This document shows, piece by piece, positions 6,625-13,064 of a DNA stretch of 13,064 nt. Within the stretch, counting starts at the first letter, position 1, and each line of letters opens with the position of its first letter. The notes beneath the pieces are model-generated. The model was not told where the DNA came from. It ran no database searches and was given only the letters and a program-made list of their open reading frames with translations. A program made the translations under genes and the position numbers. This stretch comes from Bacteroidales bacterium. Its GTDB lineage: Bacteria > Bacteroidota > Bacteroidia > Bacteroidales > Tenuifilaceae. The stretch covers positions 1 to 13,064 of the forward strand of contig WBUV01000044.1 of the NCBI GenBank assembly GCA_008933525.1, in the 5' to 3' direction.

Positions 6625-9099
6625 ATGAGAAATATTCCATTGCTTTTAATGCTTTTACTATTCTGCACAGTTGTGGATGCGCAAACAATTTTAGTAAAAG
6701 GTAAGGTTACCGATACTCAAAAGAAAGCCATAGCCGGAGTTACAGTAGTTATCAAAGGCACTTCAATTTTTACTCAAACCCGGAACGATGGAGCCTATCA
6801 GATTTACTCCACATATGGCGATACACTTGTATTTACTTCAACTTTAGGAATGACTGAATCCATTGTGGTTAGCAATAAGTACTTAGATTCCCCGAAGAAC
6901 TACTTGCTTATTGATGTGGAGTTAGCCATCGATAATCAAATATTTAACTTGTCGCTGGAGGAGCTAATGAGCATAAAAATTACCACTGCCTCCAATATTT
7001 CTGAGAAGTTAAACGATGCCCCTGCAACTATCATTGTGCTTACACAGAAGCAAATTCTCGATTTAGGATATATTAAACTATCCGATATTTTAGACGATTT
7101 GCCTGGAATGGACATTGTTAAAACATATGGCGACACATACTATAAAAATTACTGGAGAGGATTTCGAAATACAGTGGGAACTGCCTATTTGTTGATGGTA
7201 GACGGGATGCTACAAAATCAACTTTGGACCAATACGGATCAAATTATGGCAGCAATCCCCATTTCGAATATCGAAAGGGTTGAGGTTGTTTATGGCCCAG
7301 CATCATCGGTTTATGGTGCAAATGCTATTATGGGCGTTATAAATGTTCTTACGAAGAAAACATCCGATGCGGATGGTACGCATTTTAATTTCCAGAGTTT
7401 TCGCAGTATAAACAACTATTTTACTGGCGACTATAATGTTTTTTACCAACGGAATAATATCAGATTTAGTGTTACAGGTAGAGTGGAGGATGGCGATGTG
7501 AACGAGTTTATTAACCCCAACGATTTTTATTGGACTCGTGATGAGCATTATTCCAACTCCGCTCTTTGGGGCGATGTTGTTAATAATAAGAATCTTGGAG
7601 GCTTGTTTTCGTCGCCAGAGCGAAATAGGGCGTTGGATTTTCGCTTATATATTGATGATTTGGAGTTGGGTGTCAATTTTTACAATTTAAGCACAGGCTA
7701 CGGAACCGTTTATCCTGCGGATAGGGTTCAACCCGTGAACCGTTGGCCACAAACCGAGTTTAGTATATATTCAAGGTATTCAAAGCAGTTAACATCGAAA
7801 ATCAACTCTCGAACATTGTTCCGTTTCCGCAAAAGCGATATTACCAACGATGGTTTATTTATTGAGGCGTATAACACTACCAATAATAGTTTAGGCGATT
7901 CAACAATTGCGCATGTTCTGGTAGGTTCTGGTGAATCGGTTAGGGGTATCGATTTTTCTTCGTGGTCAACCTATAACCGAAGCGTTGCTGCTTTTCAGGA
8001 TTTCGATGTTTCCTTAAACGATATGATTTCGTTCAACTTTGGGCTTAAGTACGAGAGTAAAAATCTTGAACGGAATTATAATGCGGTTTATTCCGATTAC
8101 GTTGCTCCAAGTGTTTTAATTAACGCTTCGTTGCTTTATCCTCCAATAACACAAAATGTTGATAGGTATAACAACAGGGTTTTTATTATTGATGAGGCAG
8201 CCTATTTTCAGGGGCGTCTAAGGCTTAACAGGAGCAATGCGCTTAATATTGGCGCTCGATACGATTATAATTCACAGTATGGTGGTTCTTCAACCTTGCG
8301 TATGGGGTATGTGGGGAGTTTTAAGAGTTTAACGGCAAAATTGTTGTACGGACAAGCTTACCAAGAGCCAACAATGAGGAATTTGTATGGAGGATGGAGC
8401 GGTTCCGGTAGTAATGAGAATTTAAAACCGGAACTTTCGAATACAATTGAGGCATCGGCCATCTATACAAAAGGGAAAATAAGCGCCTTGGCCAGCGCGT
8501 ATCGTGTTATGATTACCAATACCATAGTGGGCGATAACCAATCGGCCAGTAACCTTGGAGAACGAATTATTTCAGGACTCGACTTGCACCTAAGAACCCA
8601 GATATCGCAGTCGTTTATTAAGAATTTAAGCGCGTGGATTTACTATTCAGCAATTCTCTCGGAGAAGGAGAAAAAGTTCGACACCGATGGGAATCTCACC
8701 GGAAGTGGAATTATTGGCGATTTGGCTCACAGTAAATTATATTTTGGAACAACGGCCGATATCGGAAAGCATTTGACAATTAATTTTCGAGGGCGATTTA
8801 TTGGAGAGCGCGAAACAGTTATTACAAACCCAATTAGAACAATTCCATCGTACTTGACCATTGATGGTAATATTCAGGTGAGAGATGTGATTTATAAAGG
8901 GCTTAACATCGAAGTTAAGTTCATTAATTTGACCAATACGGTTTACTATCATCCGGGTATTCGCGAGGCCGATTCGGGAGAATCGCCAGGAACTTGGGAT
9001 TCCAACGGGTTGGGATGGAGTGGAAGCCATGGGTGGTACAACTCAAAACTACCCCAGCCACGGTTCTTTACAATGGTAGGGATTACTCTTAACCTATAA
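6625..9099 (+). CDS. TonB-dependent outer-membrane receptor with carboxypeptidase-regulatory-like N-terminal domain
   Basis: An 824-residue receptor. Residues 1-19 form a signal peptide (LLLMLLLFC core, cleavage after VDA before Q20). Residues 24-90 form a carboxypeptidase-regulatory-like beta sandwich (VKGKVTDTQKKAIAGVTVVI). A linker SLEELMSIKITTAS may include the TonB-box-like stretch. The plug spans about 128-245, with LSDILDDLPGMDIV, MVDGMLQNQ and RVEVVYGPASSVYGANAIMG. The rest is a 22-strand barrel type ending PRFFTMVGITLNL. It is shorter than SusC proteins and no susD adjoins, so glycan import is not indicated; the substrate is unknown. A longer reading from TTG at 6601 would overlap the promoter and spoil the signal peptide, hence ATG 6625. 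The gene 50 bp downstream encodes a TPR-SpoIIE membrane phosphatase and is probably cotranscribed. Confidence 0.93.
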   Translation: MRNIPLLLMLLLFCTVVDAQTILVKGKVTDTQKKAIAGVTVVIKGTSIFTQTRNDGAYQIYSTYGDTLVFTSTLGMTESIVVSNKYLDSPKNYLLIDVELAIDNQIFNLSLEELMSIKITTASNISEKLNDAPATIIVLTQKQILDLGYIKLSDILDDLPGMDIVKTYGDTYYKNYWRGFRNTVGTAYLLMVDGMLQNQLWTNTDQIMAAIPISNIERVEVVYGPASSVYGANAIMGVINVLTKKTSDADGTHFNFQSFRSINNYFTGDYNVFYQRNNIRFSVTGRVEDGDVNEFINPNDFYWTRDEHYSNSALWGDVVNNKNLGGLFSSPERNRALDFRLYIDDLELGVNFYNLSTGYGTVYPADRVQPVNRWPQTEFSIYSRYSKQLTSKINSRTLFRFRKSDITNDGLFIEAYNTTNNSLGDSTIAHVLVGSGESVRGIDFSSWSTYNRSVAAFQDFDVSLNDMISFNFGLKYESKNLERNYNAVYSDYVAPSVLINASLLYPPITQNVDRYNNRVFIIDEAAYFQGRLRLNRSNALNIGARYDYNSQYGGSSTLRMGYVGSFKSLTAKLLYGQAYQEPTMRNLYGGWSGSGSNENLKPELSNTIEASAIYTKGKISALASAYRVMITNTIVGDNQSASNLGERIISGLDLHLRTQISQSFIKNLSAWIYYSAILSEKEKKFDTDGNLTGSGIIGDLAHSKLYFGTTADIGKHLTINFRGRFIGERETVITNPIRTIPSYLTIDGNIQVRDVIYKGLNIEVKFINLTNTVYYHPGIREADSGESPGTWDSNGLGWSGSHGWYNSKLPQPRFFTMVGITLNL

Positions 9100-9149
9100 T
9101 GGTTATCTTTATATTTAATTTTAAGTAATAGTCTAATCATTTTAAAAGT

Positions 9150-11444
9150 ATGAGATATTTTTTTGTTTATTTTTTGGTTTCCTTCCTTGCTATACAGGTT
9201 GCAATCAGTCAAAGCGATAGAGTAGATGCATTAAAGTCAGAATTAAGAAAATCTCAAAACGACAGTTTAAATAGTATACTCTATATAAGTTTGAGCGAAC
9301 TATATTCAAAAACAAACCTCGACTCGGCACTTTTCTACGTTGAAAAAGCTCAACGTATTGTTGATAAGTTTATAAGCAAAGAGTTATGGGCACAAGGTAG
9401 AATGGGGGATGTTAAGCGAGAACTAGGTAATATTCACTACTACAAAAAAGACTTTGATAGTGCAATTTCATACTACCAATCGGCAGTCCAAGTTTTCGAA
9501 ACGCTATCGAACAATGGAGATTCATTGCTAGTATCGCAATACAAAAAGAGCATGTCGGACGTAATCGTAAATCTGAGCCTAGTTTATACCAATAAAGGCA
9601 ATTACGATAAAGCATTGGAGCAATACCTGAGGGCTTTAAAAATTTACGAGAGTTTGAACAATGTAAAAGGTGCAGCAAGCTGTAATTTGGGTGTTGGAAC
9701 ATTACTTTATTATCAAGCTGATTATCCAAAAGCAATAGAATACTTTAATCAAGCTTACAATTTATATCAGAAGGCTAATGATAAAAGTGCAGTTGCCAAC
9801 GTGCTGAATGCATTAGGTTCGGTGTATTATGTAACTAACGATTTTGCTAAGGCCATTGATCATTTCAAGAAGTCGCTCGATGTGAAGGTTGAGATGAAAG
9901 ATAAGACGGGAATTTCATCTGCATATTCTAACCTTGCTTCGGTTTACATGAATACTGGCGATTATGATTTAGCCATTGATTATTACAATAAGGGCTTGAA
10001 TATTGATAAAGAGCTTGGCGATTTGTATGGTGTTGCTATTAATGAAGCGAATATTGCCCGTCTTTATTTCGAGATGTCGAAGGTTGATATTACTGGTTCA
10101 AAAAGAGAGGAATATTTAGTTAAGGCGCTTCAAATGTCAAAAGATGCGTATTCAAAATCAATTAAACTAGGGGTTTTACCCCTCAAGAATAATATTGCGG
10201 AATTATTAATTTCCATCCATAGGTCGTTAGGGAATTACCGGGAAGCAACTAGTTATTTTGATACTTACATTGCTACAAAGGATAGTTTGTTCAGTCAGGA
10301 TAAAACAGATGCGCTTGCCGAGATGCAAACTAAGTACGAAACAGAAAAGAAAGAGCAAGAAATAAGTAATCAACAGTTAATTATTGAGAAACAGGAGGCC
10401 ATTAATAAACGACAATTGGTTCAACGTAATTTTCTAATTGTAGGTTCAGCATTATTGCTACTGCTTGTTTTTATTGCCTATGGAGCCTATAAGCAAAAGA
10501 AGAAGAGCAACAAGGTTATTGCGGAGAAAAATATTGCATTAAAAACTGCCAATGAGGAGATTCTTGCTCAGAATGAAGAGATTGAGGCACAACGAGACAT
10601 GGTTATTGCTCAAAAGGAGAAAATTGAAGAGGCTCATAACCATATAACTCAAAGTTTACAATATGCACAAAGCATTCAGTCGTCGATACTTCCATCAGTA
10701 GGAGTATTTGAAAGCATTAGCCCCGAGTATTTTGTTGTAATGAAACCAAAGGATATTGTGAGTGGCGATTTCTTCTGGGCAACGACTTTTGATGAGTATA
10801 GAATATTTTGTGTTGCAGACTGTACAGGTCATGGCGTCCCCGGTGCTTTTATGAGTATTTTAGGAATTTCATCGTTGAATGAGATTATTTCTAAGAATAA
10901 AAAATCAAACCCCGCTCAAATTCTAGATTTGATGCGTCAGAATGTGATTGATACTTTAGGGAAAAACCAAATTGGACATAAGGATGGAATTGATATAGCA
11001 TTGTGTGTAATTAACACAACCAATAGAGAGTTGCACTATTCTGGTGCGCGAATTCCAGTATGGATAGTTGCTGAAGAAAATACAGTATTGGGTGATCAGT
11101 TCCTTAATAATGACCTTTTGGAGGCGGATGGGTACAAATTGACTCAGGTTAAGGCCGATATTATGCCCGTTGGTTTTATCGATAAAATGGAACCGTTTAC
11201 CGAACAAGTAATCAAACTTCCAGATAATAAAGTCTCAGTGTATATTGCATCGGATGGCTTTTCCGATCAGTTCGGTAAAAGTAATGGTAAAAAGTACTCT
11301 GTAAAAAGGCTGAAGCATTTTATCTTGCGGAATGCAGGTAGAACCTTTAAAGAGCAAGAGTTGATGCTAGAGGAAGAATTCCAGACATGGAAGGGCGATG
11401 GAGAGCAAATTGATGATGTGACAGTGTTTGGAATTCGTTTATAA
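9150..11444 (+). CDS. Membrane-anchored TPR sensor with cytoplasmic SpoIIE/PP2C-type serine phosphatase domain
   Basis: A 764-residue signalling protein. Residues 1-20 form a signal peptide (FFVYFLVSFLAIQVAIS). About 85-370 are TPR repeats (for example GNIHYYKKDFDSAISYYQ, LVYTNKGNYDKALEQYLRAL, NLASVYMNTGDYDLAIDYY), expected in the periplasm. A coiled coil (385-426), one transmembrane helix (428-446) and a second charged coiled coil (450-497) lead to a SpoIIE domain (500-764). Metal-binding aspartates: SGDFFW (D540), VADCTGHGVPGAF (D557), DGIDIAL (D612/D615), IASDGFSDQFG (D702) and QIDDVTVFG (D755/D756), so it should be catalytically active. Such phosphatases commonly act on anti-sigma-antagonist-like partners, but no STAS or kinase gene is here. 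The lead VITQSLQYAQSIQSSILP-like segment (HITQSLQYAQSIQ) is the usual entry to these domains. Its place behind a TonB receptor suggests joint function. No clear promoter in the 50-bp gap and no obvious terminator after it. Confidence 0.94.
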   Translation: MRYFFVYFLVSFLAIQVAISQSDRVDALKSELRKSQNDSLNSILYISLSELYSKTNLDSALFYVEKAQRIVDKFISKELWAQGRMGDVKRELGNIHYYKKDFDSAISYYQSAVQVFETLSNNGDSLLVSQYKKSMSDVIVNLSLVYTNKGNYDKALEQYLRALKIYESLNNVKGAASCNLGVGTLLYYQADYPKAIEYFNQAYNLYQKANDKSAVANVLNALGSVYYVTNDFAKAIDHFKKSLDVKVEMKDKTGISSAYSNLASVYMNTGDYDLAIDYYNKGLNIDKELGDLYGVAINEANIARLYFEMSKVDITGSKREEYLVKALQMSKDAYSKSIKLGVLPLKNNIAELLISIHRSLGNYREATSYFDTYIATKDSLFSQDKTDALAEMQTKYETEKKEQEISNQQLIIEKQEAINKRQLVQRNFLIVGSALLLLLVFIAYGAYKQKKKSNKVIAEKNIALKTANEEILAQNEEIEAQRDMVIAQKEKIEEAHNHITQSLQYAQSIQSSILPSVGVFESISPEYFVVMKPKDIVSGDFFWATTFDEYRIFCVADCTGHGVPGAFMSILGISSLNEIISKNKKSNPAQILDLMRQNVIDTLGKNQIGHKDGIDIALCVINTTNRELHYSGARIPVWIVAEENTVLGDQFLNNDLLEADGYKLTQVKADIMPVGFIDKMEPFTEQVIKLPDNKVSVYIASDGFSDQFGKSNGKKYSVKRLKHFILRNAGRTFKEQELMLEEEFQTWKGDGEQIDDVTVFGIRL

Positions 11445-11524
11445 GAAGGAGTATTTAGTCCGTGAAAAAATAGTTTTCAGTATGCTAATTTGTTGCTTCT
11501 GGAAATCAAAGGAATCTATAAGTT

Positions 11525-11532
11525 TAATTTTG
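11525..11532 (+). promoter_or_regulatory. Putative -7 element of the TauE-like permease gene
   Basis: TAATTTTG matches TAnnTTTG exactly and ends 55 bp before the ATG at 11588. No TTG lies at the right -33 distance. The 143-bp spacer 11445-11587 is very A/T rich and also contains a T6A8 tract (11568-11581) flanked by TG and CA, just before the start codon, which may be an intrinsic bend. No gene is seen in the spacer. Confidence 0.35.
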
Positions 11533-11587
11533 TATCAGTTAAAATAAACAATCTTTTAATTAAGATGTTTTTTAAAAAAAACAATTT

Positions 11588-12361
11588 ATGGAAATACTTA
11601 TTATTGTTGTTGCAGCATTTCTAACGGCAATACTCACATTCTTTTCGGGCTTTGGACTTGGCACAATTCTAACGCCAGTGTTTATGATTTTCTTTCCTGT
11701 GGATTTGGCCATTGCATTGACAGGTGTTGTGCATTTTTTCAACAATATTTTCAAGATTATTTTGGTTGGGAAGAACGCCGATAAGGCAGTATTGTTACGA
11801 TTTGGTATCCCTGCAGTTATTGCTTCGTTTATTGGAGCATGGATACTGCTTCATATTCCTGATTCCCAACCACTTTGCTCATACAGTCTGTTTGGCAAAA
11901 CATTCGAGGTTTATCCCGTGAAGTTAATAATATCGGTTTTGCTTATAATCTTCGCCTCTATGGACTTGATACCTTACTTTAACAAGTTGCAGTTTGGCAA
12001 GGAAAAACTTCCTTTGGGCGGTGCGCTAAGCGGATTTTTTGGTGGTTTATCTGGAAATCAGGGCGCTTTGCGTAGTGCATTCCTTATAAAGGCAGGACTT
12101 ACAAAGGAGTCTTTTATTGGTACTGCTGTGGTTGTTTCAACTTTTGTTGATTTCACTAGGCTGAGCGTTTACGCCACACGTTTTGTTAAATCGGGGTTAA
12201 CGGATAATATCATCCTGGTTATTCTTGCGACTTTGGCTGCAATAGCTGGGGCGTATATTGGGAATAAACTACTTAAAAAAGTAACCATTAAGTACATTCA
12301 GGTGCTAATTGCAATAATGCTTATATTGATATCGTTAGCCTTGGCTGCTGGAATAATTTAG
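11588..12361 (+). CDS. TauE/SafE (DUF81) family membrane permease
   Basis: A 257-residue inner-membrane protein with seven to eight hydrophobic segments (about 2-20, 24-50, 70-90, 108-127, 143-160, 174-195, 206-226, 235-256). The family's two-fold repeat is visible as glycine-rich motifs at the start of each half: FFSGFGLGTILTPVF (18-32) and LSGFFGGLSGNQGALRSAFL (147-166). Members export or import small anions or sulfur compounds (sulfite, sulfoacetate, taurine-related, thiosulfate). The specificity cannot be read from sequence alone, but a DsrE-family sulfur-relay-like gene 40 bp downstream on the same strand points to sulfur chemistry. The loop 91-110 between segments contains one Cys (C97). 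The start ATG yields the first hydrophobic helix directly, usual for this family. Confidence 0.9.
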   Translation: MEILIIVVAAFLTAILTFFSGFGLGTILTPVFMIFFPVDLAIALTGVVHFFNNIFKIILVGKNADKAVLLRFGIPAVIASFIGAWILLHIPDSQPLCSYSLFGKTFEVYPVKLIISVLLIIFASMDLIPYFNKLQFGKEKLPLGGALSGFFGGLSGNQGALRSAFLIKAGLTKESFIGTAVVVSTFVDFTRLSVYATRFVKSGLTDNIILVILATLAAIAGAYIGNKLLKKVTIKYIQVLIAIMLILISLALAAGII

Positions 12362-12370
12362 ATATATTTG
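12341..12370 (+). promoter_or_regulatory. Promoter of the DsrE-family gene, starting inside the permease gene
   Basis: TTG (12341-12343) stands exactly 19 bp before TATATTTG (12363-12370), a full match to the Bacteroidetes -33/-7 pattern. The -33 lies inside the last codons of the permease gene. Transcription from about 12375 would leave a leader of about 27 bases. The small gene can therefore be expressed on its own even if it is also on the permease transcript. Confidence 0.6.
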
Positions 12371-12401
12371 CCTATTGTACTAAATATAATATCTACTGAA
12401 T

Positions 12402-12722
12402 ATGAAGATAGGAATTATAATAGAAACCAAGGAGTTTGAAAAAGCGTGGAACGCATTCCGTTTTGCTGTTACAGCAAAGAAACAGGGTCACGAGGTGAAG
12501 GTTTTCCTAATGGGCGAGGCAGTTGAATGCGAGGGCTTAACTCACGATAAGTACAATGTGGATGAGCAGTTAAAAGCATTCGTAAGCGTTGGTGGAGAAA
12601 TACTGGCCTGTGGCACTTGCTTAAAATCTAGGAAATTGGAATCAACTGAGGCTTGTCCTATTTCAACAATGGTGGATTGTGTGAACTTAGTTGTTTGGGC
12701 CGATAAAATGGTAACTTTCTAG
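12402..12722 (+). CDS. DsrE-family small sulfur-relay-like protein
   Basis: A 106-residue cytoplasmic protein with the DsrE/DsrF (TusD-like) fold: an opening strand MKIGIIIETK, a helix EKAWNAFRFAVTAKKQGHEV, a strand KVFLMGEAVEC, and GGEILACGTCLKSRKL followed by a final strand NLVVWADKMVTF. The CxxC pair C70-C73, in the position of the conserved Cys of the family, plus C43, C85 and C93, make it cysteine-rich for its size. DsrE-type proteins pass persulfide sulfur or act as small redox modules; no dsr or tus operon is nearby, so the partner is unknown. It follows a TauE-like permease by 40 bp and has a strong predicted promoter of its own. Its stop codon lies 4 bp from that of the convergent pseudouridine synthase gene. 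Confidence 0.87.
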   Translation: MKIGIIIETKEFEKAWNAFRFAVTAKKQGHEVKVFLMGEAVECEGLTHDKYNVDEQLKAFVSVGGEILACGTCLKSRKLESTEACPISTMVDCVNLVVWADKMVTF

Positions 12723-12726
12723 GACA

Positions 12727-13064
12727 CTACTCCTGAAAATCTTTCCCAGCAGAGTATTTTCTACACTTCTCAATCAGTTCATTCATGTCGTTGGGAAGTG
12801 GCGATTCAAAGTTCATCTCCTTGCCCGATTTGGGATGCGTAAATCCTAATGTTTGTGCGTGTAAAGCGTGACGTGGGCATATCTCAAAGCAGTTTTCTAC
12901 AAACTGCTTATATTTTGATGTTAAGTTTCCTTTAAGAATCTTATCGCCTCCGTAAACCTCATCGCTGAAAAGCGGGTGCTTAATGTACTCCAGGTGTGCT
13001 CGTATTTGGTGAGTACGGCCAGTCTCCAGTTTGCACTCAATAAGTGTTACAAAACCAAAGCGCT
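12727..13064 (-). CDS. RluA/RluD-family rRNA pseudouridine synthase, C-terminal part (5' part outside window)
   Basis: The last 112 codons of a pseudouridine synthase are visible, with the stop TAG at 12729-12727. The clear family signature near the edge is LIECKLETGRTHQIRAHLEYIKHPLFSD, followed by VYGG and then CPRHALHAQTLGFTHPKSGK, the usual C-terminal end of the RluA catalytic domain. These enzymes convert specific uridines of 23S rRNA to pseudouridine. The catalytic aspartate motif (the RLD region) and any N-terminal S4 domain lie beyond the right edge, so RluD cannot be told from RluA or RluC paralogues. The gene converges with the DsrE gene with 4 bp between stop codons and no terminator hairpin in that gap. 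Confidence 0.92.
   Translation of the reverse strand, partial: RFGFVTLIECKLETGRTHQIRAHLEYIKHPLFSDEVYGGDKILKGNLTSKYKQFVENCFEICPRHALHAQTLGFTHPKSGKEMNFESPLPNDMNELIEKCRKYSAGKDFQE

Noticed and set aside
6625..9099. SusC-type glycan import system
   Set aside because: No SusD gene is adjacent, the receptor is about 200 residues shorter than typical SusC, and no glycan-degrading enzyme is nearby.
10169..10183. Perfect hairpin AGGGG-TTTTA-CCCCT
   Set aside because: It lies in frame inside the TPR region of the phosphatase gene (coding Leu-Gly-Val-Leu-Pro-Leu) with no T tract after it; most likely chance from codon choice.
11566..11583. T6A8 tract as a terminator or operator palindrome
   Set aside because: Unequal arms and pure A/T composition give no stable stem; in such an A/T-rich spacer it is expected, so only a possible DNA bend is noted.
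1..13064. Mobile element, prophage, CRISPR array or defence island
   Set aside because: No transposase, integrase, phage, Cas or restriction gene, no direct-repeat array and no tRNA attachment site are visible; the genes are mostly core or common accessory families.

Overview
The window looks like an ordinary chromosomal stretch from a Bacteroidota (Bacteroidetes) bacterium, probably Bacteroidales-like. Supporting signs are a type III glutamine synthetase of 730 residues, a TPR plus PD40 protein resembling type IX secretion or gliding proteins, a TonB-dependent receptor with a carboxypeptidase-regulatory N-terminus, a TPR-membrane-SpoIIE phosphatase, AT-rich spacers, almost no Shine-Dalgarno sequences, and repeated matches to the Bacteroidetes -7 element TAnnTTTG. 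No tRNA, rRNA, CRISPR array, insertion sequence or phage gene is visible, and base composition looks even.

Layout, left part. On the minus strand, the first 285 codons of a PorE/OmpA-family-like protein (1-857, running off the edge) and glnA/glnN for glutamine synthetase III (1027-3219) are separated by a perfect palindromic terminator. The 258-bp divergent spacer 3220-3477 holds two near-identical 26/27-bp G-core palindromes 52 bp apart and a 19-bp inverted repeat. On the plus strand follow two iron-sulfur genes (a Fer4_19-CDGSH fusion, then a free-standing CDGSH protein) and a DUF454/YbaN membrane protein.

Middle part. On the minus strand are an AHSA1/SRPBCC protein (4739-5188) and ddl, D-alanine--D-alanine ligase (5454-6440), which has its own hairpin terminator. 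The spacer 5189-5453 carries a compact inverted repeat with no gene. On the plus strand, a TonB-dependent receptor (6625-9099) is followed 50 bp later by a signal peptide-TPR-transmembrane-coiled coil-SpoIIE phosphatase (9150-11444). This pair could couple an outer-membrane event to cytoplasmic signalling.

Right part. A TauE/SafE-type permease (11588-12361) and a small DsrE-family protein with a CxxC motif (12402-12722) suggest sulfur-anion or sulfane-sulfur handling. The DsrE gene has the best promoter match in the window, lying partly inside the permease gene. A RluA/RluD-family pseudouridine synthase (12727 to the edge, minus) converges on it with only 4 bp between stop codons.

Most genes belong to known families. 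The least explained elements are the paired palindromes upstream of glnA, the operator-like repeat before the iron-sulfur operon, and the receptor-phosphatase pair.
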